DNA of 64,000 bases from Paludibacter jiangxiensis (GTDB lineage: Bacteria > Bacteroidota > Bacteroidia > Bacteroidales > Paludibacteraceae), in contig CAMBSB010000001.1 in the NCBI GenBank assembly GCA_945870155.1, forward strand, positions 43,916 to 107,915, read 5' to 3'. The position numbers and the translations under genes are program-made. The notes under the pieces are model-generated. The model was not told the origin of the DNA. It made no database searches and worked only from the letters and a program-made list of their open reading frames with translations. Below, in pieces: positions 40,560 to 50,675 of this stretch. The stretch's first letter is position 1. Each line of letters starts with the position of its first letter.

Positions 40560-42038
40560 TTACTTCTTTGTCGGTTGCCACTCATACGCTCCTGCATCGG
40601 GTGCTCCGTCGGCCAGGCGGTTATTACCATTCAAGTCGAGAGGGAATTGTGCTGCAATGCCGGGATCGGCTATGCCACGGGCTGGTGAAACAGAATCGGG
40701 CATAAAATCGAAATAAATATCTTTTATTTCATCGTAACTTGTATGTTTAAAAATTGTGTCGTTTTTATTCGACCATTTTATGTTGTTAAATTGCTCAGTT
40801 AGCTCATAAGCCACTTTTCGGCGAATATAAGAATTGGCAAATGTACCCTTGTAAAGTTTTATAAAACGGCTGGCAATAATAAATTCAGTTTCCATACCTC
40901 CGGCAACAATACAGTTGCGAAACACGGTTTCCATGGGTGCTAAACGATTTAATCCCATTATCAATACAGCCGGCGTTTTGTCGCGGGAACTGGGCTCAAA
41001 ATCGTTGGAATCGTAGTAATTGGCAATGGTCGATTGCAAAAACACATGTTTGCCCCCACTTAAATATACACTATAACTCCCTGTGTTTGAGATTTCTGAA
41101 TTACTTACATTCACATTGCCATTTTGAACTACCAATCCATAATATACAAAATTATGTATTTTACAATTGCTAATTTCAAGGCTGGGCAATATATTTCTAT
41201 CGTTGTTTGAGTAATTTATACCCACATAAGCACTGGTGATATTAACATGATTCAAAATATGTTTTCCTCTGTTCCAAAATAAATAAACCCCACCCCATTG
41301 ACCTGCAACATAATTATAAGGAACCGGGGTTGAGAATTTAACTTTGTCAAATCTATCGCCGCGCAAAATAATCGGTTTTTGGGCAGTACCTTCCGCCTTT
41401 AAATTTCCATATACCAGTAAGTTAGCGTTGTTGTGAAAATACAATTTACAACCTGCCGGGATAGTTAAAGTTTTAGCGGAATCGATGGCTAAATATCCAT
41501 AAATTAAATAAGGTTTGTTGGTTGTTAAAGTGGTATCGTTTAAAATCAATTTTTCTTTCATCAAAATCATATTCTGACCAAAAGCTTCGAGTCTTACTTT
41601 TTGCTTTACACCATTGGTTTCAAACTGTATAGAATCGTCAATTATCACCGGCGAATCTTCGTTATTGGGCTTCACGGTTACTTCCACAAAAATATACATG
41701 CTGTCGCGGGCACTAATTTCTAAGTCATTAAATACATTATCTGCATTCAAATAACCATCTACATTGAGCCTGAACTGTGAATTTTTCCCGCCACCCAAAC
41801 TTATTTTACTTATTTTTAAGGCTTTACTGTTCGGGTTATATACCAAAAATTTTTCGGTAGTACTTCCATTCGATGTAAAAATGGTATCGAATGTGAGCGT
41901 GTCAGTTGAAAAAGCAAGGGTATCTTCGGAGCGGTTTGTAAAAATTTCGTCGCTACAACTATTGAAGCTAAGCCAGGAAAAGTTTAAAATTAAAAAAGCA
42001 AACAAATGGTATATATTTTTCTTTGGCATAGCAATCAT
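40560..42038 (-). CDS. Lipoprotein with right-handed parallel beta-helix
   Basis: This 492-residue protein has a lipoprotein signal ending SFNSC (Cys28 from the first ATG; a second ATG three codons later is possible). Residues about 35-150 form an immunoglobulin-like region (NPNSKALKISKISLGG, DSIQFETNGVKQKVRLEAFGQ). The later part contains right-handed beta-helix rungs (IYGYLAIDSAKTLTIPAGCKL, LLVYGNLKAEGTAQKPIILRG, LVVQNGNVNVSNSEISNTGS). The C-terminus (LDLNGNNRLADGAPDAGAYEW) is the end seen in many choice-of-anchor and parallel-beta-helix proteins. It is probably surface-exposed; the ligand is unknown. Confidence 0.8.
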   Translation of the reverse strand: MIAMPKKNIYHLFAFLILNFSWLSFNSCSDEIFTNRSEDTLAFSTDTLTFDTIFTSNGSTTEKFLVYNPNSKALKISKISLGGGKNSQFRLNVDGYLNADNVFNDLEISARDSMYIFVEVTVKPNNEDSPVIIDDSIQFETNGVKQKVRLEAFGQNMILMKEKLILNDTTLTTNKPYLIYGYLAIDSAKTLTIPAGCKLYFHNNANLLVYGNLKAEGTAQKPIILRGDRFDKVKFSTPVPYNYVAGQWGGVYLFWNRGKHILNHVNITSAYVGINYSNNDRNILPSLEISNCKIHNFVYYGLVVQNGNVNVSNSEISNTGSYSVYLSGGKHVFLQSTIANYYDSNDFEPSSRDKTPAVLIMGLNRLAPMETVFRNCIVAGGMETEFIIASRFIKLYKGTFANSYIRRKVAYELTEQFNNIKWSNKNDTIFKHTSYDEIKDIYFDFMPDSVSPARGIADPGIAAQFPLDLNGNNRLADGAPDAGAYEWQPTKK

Positions 42039-42120
42039 GAGTTTTTAAAACATACTAACGAAAAACTTGTGGAATTATTTTTGCAAATTTACAACAAATG
42101 AATTTAAAAGCCAAAAAGTT

Positions 42121-42208
42121 GATGTGAGGATGTGGTGATTTGATAATGTGATGATGTGGTGATGAGGTGATTTGATGATTTGAAAATTTGAAGATTTGAG
42201 CATGTGTG
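42121..42208. repeat. Octamer tandem-repeat array
   Basis: Eleven units in exact 8-base register vary around GATGTGAT and GATTTGAA (for example GATGTGGT, GATTTGAT, AATTTGAA, GATTTGAG). These are the same unit types as in the array after dacB. Confidence 0.75.
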
Positions 42209-42301
42209 GTTGTATTGTGTAATAAAACAATAAATTATAAGAAAATTAAGCGTTTTTAATTTGAACGATTAGTTAACGTATAATTTATTTTCCCTCATTA
42301 T

Positions 42302-42358
42302 TCGCCCTTTAGGGCCTGCCTGCGGTAAGCAGGGGTTAGGGGGCAAGTTTAGGGGGCT
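42302..42358. repeat. C-rich/G-rich repeat with CCTGCC palindrome
   Basis: CGCCCTTTAGGGC is followed by CCTGCCTGCGGTAAGCAGG and then GGTTAGGGGGC and TTTAGGGGGC, a composite of the repeat family seen near 38800 and 50715. Confidence 0.55.
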
Positions 42359-42377
42359 GAGTTTTTATGATTTTCTG

Positions 42378-42411
42378 TTTGTTGAAATTCTGATTTTTAA
42401 TCGTACTTTTG
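42378..42411 (+). promoter_or_regulatory. rimM promoter
   Basis: TTTGTTG is followed, 19 bases after its second TTG, by TACTTTTG. The -7 element and spacing both fit the Bacteroidetes consensus, with about 30 bases of leader. Confidence 0.6.
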
Positions 42412-42448
42412 CAAACAACAAAATTTGATTTTTTAGATTGCTTGAATT

Positions 42449-42967
42449 ATGATTTCAAAAGATGAAGTTTTTCCTATAGGCCAAATAATTAAACCTCATG
42501 GTGTTCATGGCGAAATGTCATTTGCATTCACGTCCGATGTGTTTGATAGTGAAGATGTTCCGTATTTTGTGTTTGAAATACAAGGAATATTGGTGCCGTT
42601 TTACATCACAGAATATCGATTTAAAACAAACGCAACGGCTTTGGTTAAACTGGATGACATTACTACTGATGAACAAGCCCGACCATTTTCGGGGCTCACC
42701 ATTTACGTGTCCAATGAATTTCTCGAAAAAGTAGAAGATGCCGAAATTGAACTGGATTATTTTGTAGGATTTCAGTTGATTGACGAAAATGCCGGCACGC
42801 TTGGTTTAATTAAAGAAGTAGACCAAACCACTGAAAACGCACTATTTGTAATAGATAAATCCAATGACGAATTACTTATCCCTGTTGGGGATGATTATAT
42901 TCAAAATATCGATCACAAAAAGAAAATAATACAAGTGCGACTACCAGAAGGATTGTTGGATTTGTAG
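42449..42967 (+). CDS. rimM: Ribosome maturation factor RimM
   Basis: This 172-residue 30S assembly factor helps mature the head region near 16S helices 31-33b together with S19. The N-terminal RimM barrel has FPIGQIIKPHGVHGEMSFAF, and VKLDDITTDEQARPFSGLTIYV follows. The C-terminal PRC-barrel includes DYFVGFQLIDENAGTLGLIKEV and LLIPVGDDYIQNIDHKKKIIQVRLPEGLLDL. It is not accompanied here by rpsP, trmD or rplS, its usual partners in Proteobacteria. Confidence 0.94.
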   Translation: MISKDEVFPIGQIIKPHGVHGEMSFAFTSDVFDSEDVPYFVFEIQGILVPFYITEYRFKTNATALVKLDDITTDEQARPFSGLTIYVSNEFLEKVEDAEIELDYFVGFQLIDENAGTLGLIKEVDQTTENALFVIDKSNDELLIPVGDDYIQNIDHKKKIIQVRLPEGLLDL

Positions 42968-43164
42968 AGATTTGAGAGAATAAAGAACAAAGACAAAAGA
43001 ATAAAGACTTTTCATTTTTTTCAACATGCACTTTTTTTATTGGTTTTATAAGTATTAAACAGCTCATTATCAATAGATAAGTGCAATGTGTACTAGCGAT
43101 ACGATAACTCCAAATCATCGTATGACTTGCTTACAAATTCTCAGCCATATTTTCCATTTTTAAC

Positions 43165-43821
43165 TCACCTTTCTCCTTCCCACTCTTTGTAAAATTCATC
43201 TAAATAAAGCTCCATAAAGGCATGTCTTTTTTCGGCTATTATTTGGGCTGTTGAGGTGTTCATTCTGTCCTTTAACAGGAGTAGTTTTTCGTAAAAATGG
43301 TTGATGGTTGGGGCAGTACTTTTTTTGTATTCTTCTTTGGTCATAGCCAGGTTAGGTGCAATATTCGGGTTGTAAATTTCGCGGTTTTTGAAGCCGCCAT
43401 AGTTAAAAGTGCGAGCTATACCAATTGCTCCAATAGCATCGAGTCGATCGGCATCTTGTACTATATCTAACTCTATTGATTTAAATGTTACCAATTCTTT
43501 TCCTCCTTTAAACGAAATATTGTTGATAATATTGATGACATGCTCAATACTTGGAGCATCGACTTGTAAAGAATTCAAGTATTCCCGAGCTTTTAAAGCT
43601 CCCAGTTCTTCATTACCATTGTGAAACTTGGAGTCGGCAATGTCATGTAGTAAAGCCGACAATTCGACAATGAAAATATCAGCTTTTTCAGTGGAAGCTA
43701 TTTTTCGGGATAATTTCCAAACTCGTTCAATATGCCACCAATCGTGTCCACCTTCGGCACCTTGCAATGTTTGTTGTACGAAATTTATGGTTTGTTTTAT
43801 AATCTCTTCTTTAGTAGTCAT
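43165..43821 (-). CDS. HD-domain phosphohydrolase (YedJ-like)
   Basis: This 218-residue protein carries the metal-binding HD signature: HDWWHIERVWKLSRKIA (first His), LSALLHDIADSKF (HD pair) and DIVQDADRLDAIGAIGIARTF (final Asp). It matches the YedJ/YpgQ group, which includes nucleotide pyrophosphohydrolases; the exact substrate is unknown. It converges with rimM. A bidirectional terminator lies just upstream. Confidence 0.88.
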   Translation of the reverse strand: MTTKEEIIKQTINFVQQTLQGAEGGHDWWHIERVWKLSRKIASTEKADIFIVELSALLHDIADSKFHNGNEELGALKAREYLNSLQVDAPSIEHVINIINNISFKGGKELVTFKSIELDIVQDADRLDAIGAIGIARTFNYGGFKNREIYNPNIAPNLAMTKEEYKKSTAPTINHFYEKLLLLKDRMNTSTAQIIAEKRHAFMELYLDEFYKEWEGER

Positions 43822-43854
43822 TTAGTGTTAGCATTATTTGATTTATTGATTAAA

Positions 43855-43894
43855 AAAAACTTCCACTTTTTAATATTATAAAGTGGAAGTTTTT
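43855..43894. terminator. Bidirectional terminator
   Basis: AAAAACTTCCACTTT pairs perfectly with AAAGTGGAAGTTTTT, an 11-base loop between them. It ends transcription from the acyltransferase gene. Confidence 0.75.
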
Positions 43895-43923
43895 GTAACT
43901 TATGTTATTTAATTTGCTGGTAT

Positions 43924-44742
43924 TTAAGCCATTTTATAAACAGTGTTTTTTACCCATTCGGCCCATTGGGCATGTGATTTTGTTTTGTCGAATGTTTGCC
44001 AGGGAATAGCTTGACCTATGCGAATAACGAAATGTTTCCCTTTTTGTTTAAACATTTCGTTGGGCAGATACATCATTTCGATATTGAATTTAATACCCAA
44101 AAATTTGCGTAGGTTGGCCAGGTTATAAAAAAAGTTAGAATTGCGACCTTCAAAATAAATTGGGACAACGTCCCGTTTATATTGAACGGCTTTGGTAATA
44201 AAATTCTTTTTCCATTCTAAATCACAAATTTTCCCTTTCGACTTGCGCGAACACATACCAGCAGGAAATGTAACTAAATGATTGTCTGATTCATACAATT
44301 GTTGCATCAATTCGGCATGACCCTTTACCTGATTCCCAAATTTATTCACCGGCACAAACATTTCTTTCATAGGATGCAGGTTAGCCATTAAATCGTTTGA
44401 GAAAAACCTGACTTTTCCATCATAATGTTTCCCAATCAGGTAACCGGTAGCAATGCCATCGAGCCCACCCAAGGGATGATTGGAAGCAAAAATATATTTT
44501 CCACCTTTCGGGGGCAAGTTTTCCCTTCCTTCAACATCAATGGACATTTCCAAGTACTTAAATGCAGCTTCAATAAAATCGAGATTTTTTAAATGCGGAT
44601 TTTCCTTAAAAAACTGATTGAATTCATCTTCGTGTACAATTCTTTTCAGGTAATTGACTATAAACTTGGGAACTTTTGTTTTTGGAGCGCGTGTTTTAAG
44701 CACTTTGGCTACATCTATTTTAATTACTTCCGGGTTATCCAT
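43924..44742 (-). CDS. PlsC-like lysophospholipid/glycerol acyltransferase
   Basis: The ATG chosen gives 272 residues; an upstream TTG would sit inside the likely promoter. The acyltransferase block I is ASNHPLGGLDGIATG (H-x4-D form, NHPLGGLD). Block II is PMKEMFVPVNKFG and block III resembles HLVTFPAGMCSRKSKGKICDLEWKKNF, followed by VPIYFEGRNSNFFYNLA. It resembles the hemolysin/OlsA-type branch and may acylate an amino-acid or glycerol lipid in the inner membrane. The acceptor is not known. Confidence 0.83.
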   Translation of the reverse strand: MDNPEVIKIDVAKVLKTRAPKTKVPKFIVNYLKRIVHEDEFNQFFKENPHLKNLDFIEAAFKYLEMSIDVEGRENLPPKGGKYIFASNHPLGGLDGIATGYLIGKHYDGKVRFFSNDLMANLHPMKEMFVPVNKFGNQVKGHAELMQQLYESDNHLVTFPAGMCSRKSKGKICDLEWKKNFITKAVQYKRDVVPIYFEGRNSNFFYNLANLRKFLGIKFNIEMMYLPNEMFKQKGKHFVIRIGQAIPWQTFDKTKSHAQWAEWVKNTVYKMA

Positions 44743-44776
44743 TGCTTTCAATTTTCTGATTTGCGTTAATTCGGTA

Positions 44777-44784
44777 CAAATGTA
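44777..44784 (-). promoter_or_regulatory. -7 element (TACATTTG) for the acyltransferase gene
   Basis: An exact TAnnTTTG on the minus strand, about 35 bases ahead of the chosen ATG. It overlaps the alternative TTG start and so favours the later one. Confidence 0.45.
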
Positions 44785-44821
44785 CAAAAAATGAATTAAT
44801 TTAAAAAACCAACAATTTTCC

Positions 44822-44852
44822 TTTGAAAAATGATTTTTCTGCTTTATCTTTG
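44822..44852 (+). promoter_or_regulatory. dcw cluster promoter upstream of mraZ
   Basis: TTTG, exactly 19 bases, then TATCTTTG: a full match to the Bacteroidetes primary sigma consensus. It implies a leader of about 245 bases before mraZ. Confidence 0.7.
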
Positions 44853-44869
44853 CATATTAATAATTTATA

Positions 44870-45052
44870 CCCCCACTTTACCACACTTTTATTCAATTTG
44901 ACATTTATTTCTATTAAAATACAGTAATATAAATGTTTATGCAATTTATTTGTATGTCAATTATTGTTGAAAAGCTGTTTATAAAACATTCAAAACTGCA
45001 ATAAACTGTTGAAAAGGCCTGTTGATAAATTTTTGTGGTGAAAAGTGGTGAA
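44870..45052 (+). promoter_or_regulatory. Candidate MraZ operator repeats
   Basis: GTGGTGAAAAGTGGTGAA at 45035-45052 is a direct repeat of GTGGTGAA at a 10-base step. An inverted version, CCCACTTTACCACACTTTT, lies at about 44872, just after the promoter. Known MraZ boxes are GTGG/TGGG direct repeats at about 10-base spacing ahead of mraZ, so autoregulation is plausible. Confidence 0.45.
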
Positions 45053-45102
45053 TTTGAAAAACTTTATATACTTTTACCGTGTAAAATTTATATCAATTTA
45101 TT

Positions 45103-45576
45103 ATGTCCACATTTTTAGGAAAATATGAAGCAAAAGCCGATGTAAAGGGGAGAATATTCATCCCTGCGGCTTATCGTAAAATATTACCTGAGGGTGAAAA
45201 AGATAGAGTTGTGATGAGATTGGATGATGATAATGATTTTTTAGTAATTTATCCTGAAAGTGTTTGGAATAAAAAAATGGATAAATTAGAAGAAAATACT
45301 GATGAGTGGACACCTGAAGATGAATTATTTCAAATGCAGTTCGTGTCTGAAGCCGAATACCTGGATATTGATTCTCAAGGAAGAATATTATTGTCTAAAA
45401 AACATCTTAAATCTATTTCAATAGAAAACTCGGAAGTGTTGTTTGTAGGCATGAAAAATAAATTTACTATTTGGAGCAAAGCCAAATATGAACAAACATT
45501 AATGCCAAGAGCGGAATTTGCCAAGCTTAAAAGGGAAAAAATGTCGAAAAAAGCTCTTACCCAAGACGGGGAATAA
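45103..45576 (+). CDS. mraZ: Transcriptional regulator MraZ
   Basis: This 157-residue protein has two AbrB-like halves, each with the family signature: FLGKYEAKADVKGRIFIPAAYRKIL (first) and AEYLDIDSQGRILLSKKHLKSI (second). MraZ forms ring-shaped oligomers that bind repeats upstream of the dcw operon and regulate it. It is the first gene of the division and cell-wall cluster here, as in most bacteria, with a consensus promoter and direct repeats in its leader. Confidence 0.94.
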   Translation: MSTFLGKYEAKADVKGRIFIPAAYRKILPEGEKDRVVMRLDDDNDFLVIYPESVWNKKMDKLEENTDEWTPEDELFQMQFVSEAEYLDIDSQGRILLSKKHLKSISIENSEVLFVGMKNKFTIWSKAKYEQTLMPRAEFAKLKREKMSKKALTQDGE

Positions 45577-45630
45577 GATTTGAATATTGCTGACTTACAT
45601 GATTTTGATTATTAAAATCAACTTACCGAC

Positions 45631-46611
45631 ATGAAAAACAAACAAAAACATTCACAAAAAGAAAGCAAATTAGCTGCTCCATCTCTACATGTTGGGGAGG
45701 TGGCAAATGTTGATATTTATCATACACCTGCCTTGCTTTCTGAAACCATGGATGGGCTGAAAATTCAACCCGATGGTGTATATGTGGATACAACTTTTGG
45801 CGGCGGTGGTCATTCAAAAGAAATATTAAACCGTTTAGGCGAAAATGGAAAATTGTTGGGCTTCGACCAGGATTTGGATGCGATAAAAAATGTAGTTGAC
45901 GACAAGCGATTCATTTTTGTGAGAAGCAATTTTAAATACCTGAAAAATTTCCTTCGCTATCACGGCATTGAAAAAGTGGATGGTATATTGGCTGACTTAG
46001 GGGTTTCTTCGCATCATTTCGATGAAGCTGACCGTGGTTTTTCATTCAGATTTGATGGAGCTTTGGATATGCGTATGAATACCGAATCGAAAATTACGGC
46101 CGCCACTATTCTGAATAATTATGAAGAAGAGCAATTGGCAAATGTTTTTTATTTGTATGGCGAGTTACACAATTCACGAAAAATAGCCCGCACAATAGTT
46201 CAATGCAGAGCCAAAGAGCCAATAGAAAGGATTTTTCAGTTTATCGAAATATTAAAACCATATTTTGGCAGAGAAAAAGAAAAAAAAGATATGGCCCGTG
46301 TTTTTCAGGCTTTGCGCATTGAAGTCAACAAAGAAATGGAAGTTTTGGAGGCACTTTTAAAGCAAAGTTTAGAAGTTTTGAAACCTGAAGGACGCATTGC
46401 AGTTTTAACATATCATTCGCTGGAAGATAGATTGGTTAAGAACTTTTTTAGAAGTGGCAATTTTGAAGGAACTTTGGAAAAAGATTTTTACGGAAACATA
46501 ATAGCGCCATTAAAACAAGTTAACAGTAAAGTTATAATAGCAACCGAACGAGAAGTAGCACAAAACCCAAGAGCCAGAAGTGCGAAATTACGTGTTGCAT
46601 ACCTCGCTTAA
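45631..46611 (+). CDS. rsmH: 16S rRNA (cytosine1402-N4)-methyltransferase
   Basis: This 326-residue SAM-dependent methyltransferase modifies C1402 of 16S rRNA near the P site. Motifs: YHTPALLSETMDGL, GVYVDTTFGGGGHSKEIL (SAM-binding), LGFDQDLDAI, DGILADLGVSSHHFDEADRGFSFRFDGALDMRMN and VLTYHSLEDRLVKNFF. A basic N-terminal extension of about 28 residues precedes the conserved core. It lies 54 bases after mraZ. Confidence 0.96.
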   Translation: MKNKQKHSQKESKLAAPSLHVGEVANVDIYHTPALLSETMDGLKIQPDGVYVDTTFGGGGHSKEILNRLGENGKLLGFDQDLDAIKNVVDDKRFIFVRSNFKYLKNFLRYHGIEKVDGILADLGVSSHHFDEADRGFSFRFDGALDMRMNTESKITAATILNNYEEEQLANVFYLYGELHNSRKIARTIVQCRAKEPIERIFQFIEILKPYFGREKEKKDMARVFQALRIEVNKEMEVLEALLKQSLEVLKPEGRIAVLTYHSLEDRLVKNFFRSGNFEGTLEKDFYGNIIAPLKQVNSKVIIATEREVAQNPRARSAKLRVAYLA

Positions 46612-46664
46612 AAATACTGTAGATTAAATTAATTAAAAAAAAGTACTCTTAAATTATTACAAAC

Positions 46665-47042
46665 ATGGCTTGGTTTAAAAAAATAATTGGAGAAGATAAT
46701 TCTAAGGCTTTAAACTCCCTTAGCTTAAAAAAAATATTAGGTGGAACTATTTTTACTACTGAGTTTTTCAGGAAACAAATATATGTAATTATTTTAATCT
46801 GCATTCTTTCATTTTTTTATGTCGACAATAGATTTTATTGTGAAACTCAAATGTCGAAAGTAATAGAATTAAAAAAGAAAATTGAGGATTTAAAATACGA
46901 GTCCTTAACTATTTCGGCTCAACTTATGAATATTAGTCGGCAATCGAATGTAATAAAATTAGTAAAAGAAAAAAACTTAAATCTTGTAGGTACAGAAACA
47001 CCGCCGGTGGTAATTGACACTAAAAAAGACACAGTGAATTAA
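46665..47042 (+). CDS. ftsL: FtsL-like cell division protein
   Basis: This 125-residue protein has a cytosolic N-terminus, one membrane helix (about 40-58, IYVIILICILSFFYV) and a periplasmic coiled coil (MSKVIELKKKIEDLKYESLTISAQLMNISRQSNVIKLVKEKNL). This bitopic design and the position between rsmH and ftsI identify it as the Bacteroidetes FtsL (FtsL_2) subunit of the FtsQLB complex. Sequence similarity to E. coli FtsL is slight, so context carries much of the assignment. Confidence 0.85.
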   Translation: MAWFKKIIGEDNSKALNSLSLKKILGGTIFTTEFFRKQIYVIILICILSFFYVDNRFYCETQMSKVIELKKKIEDLKYESLTISAQLMNISRQSNVIKLVKEKNLNLVGTETPPVVIDTKKDTVN

Positions 47043-47070
47043 AAATTAAGGATTTAAAGGAATAAACAAA

Positions 47071-49209
47071 ATGGCTGACAAGAGACAAGACATAGTACTG
47101 CGTTTTGGAATTGTATATTTTATTATACTTATTTTGTTTTCGTTGGTAATATACAAAATTGTTGTGATTCAATTTTTCGAAAAGAAAGAATGGATGGCTG
47201 TAGCGTCAAAAAATAACAATAAATCAGATATTAATGTCAACCCAAACAGAGGGAATATTTTTGCTTGCGATGGTCGATTAATGGCAAGTTCCATCCCTAT
47301 GTACAATATTTATATGGATACCCGTGTACCAGCCCTACACAATGATACAAATAAATTATTCAGAGAAAAAATTGATTCAGTTTCCCTTTCTTTAGCTAAT
47401 TATTTTAAAGACAAGTCGAAATCAGAATACAAATCAATGATTACCAAAGCATTTCGTGAGGGCAAGTCAGAACTTCTTCTATACCCTGAACGTATTTCTT
47501 ATGCCCAACTCAAAGACATACGGAAAATGCCATTGTTCTGTCTTGGAAAATACAAAAGTGGATTAATAACCAAAGAATATCTACGACGTGAAAAACCTTT
47601 TGGATCATTGGCTTCGCGTACTATTGGCGATATTTATTTGGATGAATCAATTGGAGGAAAAAACGGTTTAGAGATGTTTTTTAATGACCAATTAAAAGGC
47701 AAACCCGGAATTTCAGTTCGCCAAAAAATTGCGAACCGATATGAAGAAACCATTCAAGTAGAACCGGTAGATGGATTGGACTTAGTTACAACAATTGATT
47801 TAAATTTACAAGATATAGCTGAGAGTGCTTTAATTGACAGTTTAAAATCATTCAATGCCGTTTCAGGCTATGCCATCTTGATGGAGGTAAAAAGCGGCGA
47901 AGTGAAAGCCATCGTAAATTTACAAATAAACAAAGACAGTACCTACAGCGAAAATCAAAATGGTGCCGTTTCCGATTTGGTAGAACCCGGCTCAACTTTT
48001 AAAATTGCATCGCTAATGGCGGTAATCGATGATGGAAAAGCAAAAATTACGGATGTAATTCACACTGGTACAGGACATTTTGATTTTTATGGATCGGATA
48101 TGGTAGATCATAATGCTGCCAAAGGTGGATTTGGCGATATAACTTTAGCCGAAGCTATACATGGATCTTCTAACATAGGTATTTCAAAGGTAATTGAAAG
48201 TGCTTATGGTCAAAATCCATCAGAATTTGTGGATAAACTTTATACCATGGGCTTAAACGAAAAAATGGATTTGGAAATTCCCGGAAATGCCGGACCAAAA
48301 ATCAAACATCCCAAGGACAAATCATCTTATTGGTCAAAAACCACGTTGCCTTGGATGTCAATAGGTTACGAAACTCAAATTCCACCCATTTATACCTTGG
48401 CATTTTATAATGCTATAGCTAACAATGGGAAACTGATAAGACCATTTTTTGTGAAAAGTATTTTGAAAAATGGACAAGAGCTAAAGAAATTTGAAACAGA
48501 AACTATCAGAGAATCAATATGTAAACCAAGTACTTTAAGCATAGTTAAGGAAACATTGTTGGGGGTAATTGAAGCTGAAAAAGGAACTGCGCACAATGTA
48601 CATTCCAAATTTGTACGAATTGCCGGAAAAACCGGTACAGCCCAAATATCGAAAGGAAAAATTGGATATAAATCGGGAGGAAAAACTCATCAGGTTTCTT
48701 TTTGCGGTTATTTCCCTGCAAATAATCCTTTATATACATGTATAGTTGTAATTCGTGAACCACGTAAAGGGTATCCTTCTGGTGGTAGAATGGCGGGATC
48801 GGTATTTAAAACTATTGCAGAACAAACTATGGCACTAAAATCGAATTTAAATCCGGATGGTTATATCAAAGACACTTCATTGATATTTAAACATTTACCC
48901 AGCATAAAATCGGGATATTTCAGTTCCATTGAAACAATTGCAAATGATTTGAAATTTCCACTCACCGGGCAAAAAAACAAATGGGTGAGCGTAAGTTCTA
49001 ATGAGAATGCATTAAAAACGGAACAATTTTTAGTATATAAAAATAAAATACCCAACTTAAAAGGTATGGGTGCAAAAGATGCTTTATTTTTAGTAACACA
49101 ATTAGGTTTAAGAGCACAAATTACCGGTAGAGGCAAAGTAATTTCTCAAAACCTAAAACCGGGTACAACACCAAAATATGGTGATATTATTAAATTAAAT
49201 TTTGAATAA
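47071..49209 (+). CDS. ftsI: Septal peptidoglycan transpeptidase (PBP3/FtsI) with PASTA domain
   Basis: This 712-residue class B penicillin-binding protein has a membrane anchor at about 10-30. The dimerisation domain contains [18 protein letters not shown]. The transpeptidase domain has [15 protein letters not shown] (SxxK), [11 protein letters not shown] (SxN) and [10 protein letters not shown] (KTG). A C-terminal PASTA-like domain follows (about 645-712, [21 protein letters not shown]). It cross-links septal peptidoglycan with FtsW. The next gene starts 16 bases later. Confidence 0.95.
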   Translation: MADKRQDIVLRFGIVYFIILILFSLVIYKIVVIQFFEKKEWMAVASKNNNKSDINVNPNRGNIFACDGRLMASSIPMYNIYMDTRVPALHNDTNKLFREKIDSVSLSLANYFKDKSKSEYKSMITKAFREGKSELLLYPERISYAQLKDIRKMPLFCLGKYKSGLITKEYLRREKPFGSLASRTIGDIYLDESIGGKNGLEMFFNDQLKGKPGISVRQKIANRYEETIQVEPVDGLDLVTTIDLNLQDIAESALIDSLKSFNAVSGYAILMEVKSGEVKAIVNLQINKDSTYSENQNGAVSDLVEPGSTFKIASLMAVIDDGKAKITDVIHTGTGHFDFYGSDMVDHNAAKGGFGDITLAEAIHGSSNIGISKVIESAYGQNPSEFVDKLYTMGLNEKMDLEIPGNAGPKIKHPKDKSSYWSKTTLPWMSIGYETQIPPIYTLAFYNAIANNGKLIRPFFVKSILKNGQELKKFETETIRESICKPSTLSIVKETLLGVIEAEKGTAHNVHSKFVRIAGKTGTAQISKGKIGYKSGGKTHQVSFCGYFPANNPLYTCIVVIREPRKGYPSGGRMAGSVFKTIAEQTMALKSNLNPDGYIKDTSLIFKHLPSIKSGYFSSIETIANDLKFPLTGQKNKWVSVSSNENALKTEQFLVYKNKIPNLKGMGAKDALFLVTQLGLRAQITGRGKVISQNLKPGTTPKYGDIIKLNFE

Positions 49210-49225
49210 TAAATACTCTATTTAT

Positions 49226-50671
49226 ATGATTTTAAACGAATTAATTCAACATATTCTGATTAAAAAATCAATTGGCAATAGCGAAATCAATGTGAAAAGT
49301 ATTCAGTTTGATTCGCGCAAAGTGAGTATGGATTCACTATTTGTTGCTACCAAAGGATCGGCAACCGATGGCCATGACTATATTGAATCGGCTATAAATC
49401 AGGGTGCAAAAGCAATAATTTGCGAAACAATACCTGAAAAAATTACTGAAGGTATTTGCTATCTTCAAGTAGTAAATAGTTCGGATGCACTAGGTAAACT
49501 AGCTTCTGCTTGGTTTGATTTTCCTTCGAGTAAATTAATATTAGTTGGAGTAACCGGCACAAATGGTAAAACCACTATTGCTACTTTGCTTTATCAACTT
49601 TTTCGGGAATTGGGATTCAAAACCGGCTTATTGTCTACTGTCTGTAATTACATTGACAATCAAACTGTTGAAGCCACACATACCACCCCCGATTCGTTGA
49701 CATTAAACGAATTGCTAGCCAACATGGTAGACGCAGGTTGCAAATATGCATTTATGGAAGTAAGTTCACATGCTATTGATCAAAGTCGTATAGCCGGTTT
49801 GGAATTTGATGGGGGAATTTTTACCAATATTACGCGTGACCATATTGATTATCACTTGACTTTTGAGAATTATTTAAAAGCAAAAAAAACTTTCTTCGAT
49901 TCACTTCCATCCGATGCTTTTGCACTTACAAACGCTGATGATAAAAATGGGATGGTGATGCTTCAAAATTCAAAAGCAAAAAAATACAGCTATTCTTTGC
50001 GAGGAATGGCCGACTTTAAAACTAAAATTTTAGAACATGGCTTTGATGGTATGTTGCTCGATATGAACGACAGAGAAGTAAATGTATCATTTATTGGTAA
50101 GTTTAATGCCAGTAATTTATCGGCAGTTTACGGGGCAGCTGTTTTACTCGATCAGGACGAACTAGAAGTTTTACGCATTATAAGTTCACTTAAATCTGTA
50201 TCCGGCCGATTTGAAACGCTTCATGCACCACTTGGATATACTGCAATTGTGGATTATGCTCATACGCCTGATGCGCTGAATAATGTAATTTCAACCATTA
50301 ATCAGATATTGGAAGGAAATGGGCGGCTAATAACAGTTGTGGGTTGTGGTGGAAATAGGGACAAAGGTAAACGCCCAATGATGGCTCGCGAAGCAGTAGA
50401 TGGCAGTTGGAAAGCAATTCTAACTTCTGACAATCCACGCAATGAAGAACCTCAGGACATATTAAATGACATGATAGCCGGACTGGATGTAGTACAAAAA
50501 ACAAAAAGCCTGGCTATAGTTGACAGACGTGAAGCCATAAAAACAGCATGTGCGTTGGCACAGAGCGGAGATGTGGTTTTAATTGCCGGCAAAGGACATG
50601 AAGATTATCAGATAATTCAGGGAGTGAAGCATCATTTTGATGATAGAGAAGAAGTGAAGAAGTGTTTTTAA
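49226..50671 (+). CDS. murE: UDP-MurNAc-L-Ala-D-Glu:meso-DAP ligase
   Basis: This 481-residue Mur ligase uses the ATG after the ftsI stop in preference to an overlapping TTG. The ATP loop is [19 protein letters not shown]. The substrate-specificity motif is [13 protein letters not shown] predicts meso-diaminopimelate as the third stem residue. The C-terminal domain has [27 protein letters not shown] and [10 protein letters not shown]. It adds the third residue of the peptidoglycan stem in the cytoplasm. Confidence 0.95.
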   Translation: MILNELIQHILIKKSIGNSEINVKSIQFDSRKVSMDSLFVATKGSATDGHDYIESAINQGAKAIICETIPEKITEGICYLQVVNSSDALGKLASAWFDFPSSKLILVGVTGTNGKTTIATLLYQLFRELGFKTGLLSTVCNYIDNQTVEATHTTPDSLTLNELLANMVDAGCKYAFMEVSSHAIDQSRIAGLEFDGGIFTNITRDHIDYHLTFENYLKAKKTFFDSLPSDAFALTNADDKNGMVMLQNSKAKKYSYSLRGMADFKTKILEHGFDGMLLDMNDREVNVSFIGKFNASNLSAVYGAAVLLDQDELEVLRIISSLKSVSGRFETLHAPLGYTAIVDYAHTPDALNNVISTINQILEGNGRLITVVGCGGNRDKGKRPMMAREAVDGSWKAILTSDNPRNEEPQDILNDMIAGLDVVQKTKSLAIVDRREAIKTACALAQSGDVVLIAGKGHEDYQIIQGVKHHFDDREEVKKCF

Positions 50672-50675
50672 AAAA

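Larger units (their letters stand above)
42039..42448. other. Repeat-rich spacer between the lipoprotein gene and rimM
   Basis: It holds an octamer array (42121-42208), a C-rich/G-rich repeat with a CCTGCCTGCGGTAAGCAGG palindrome (about 42302-42358) and the rimM promoter (42378-42411). No gene is seen. Confidence 0.6.
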
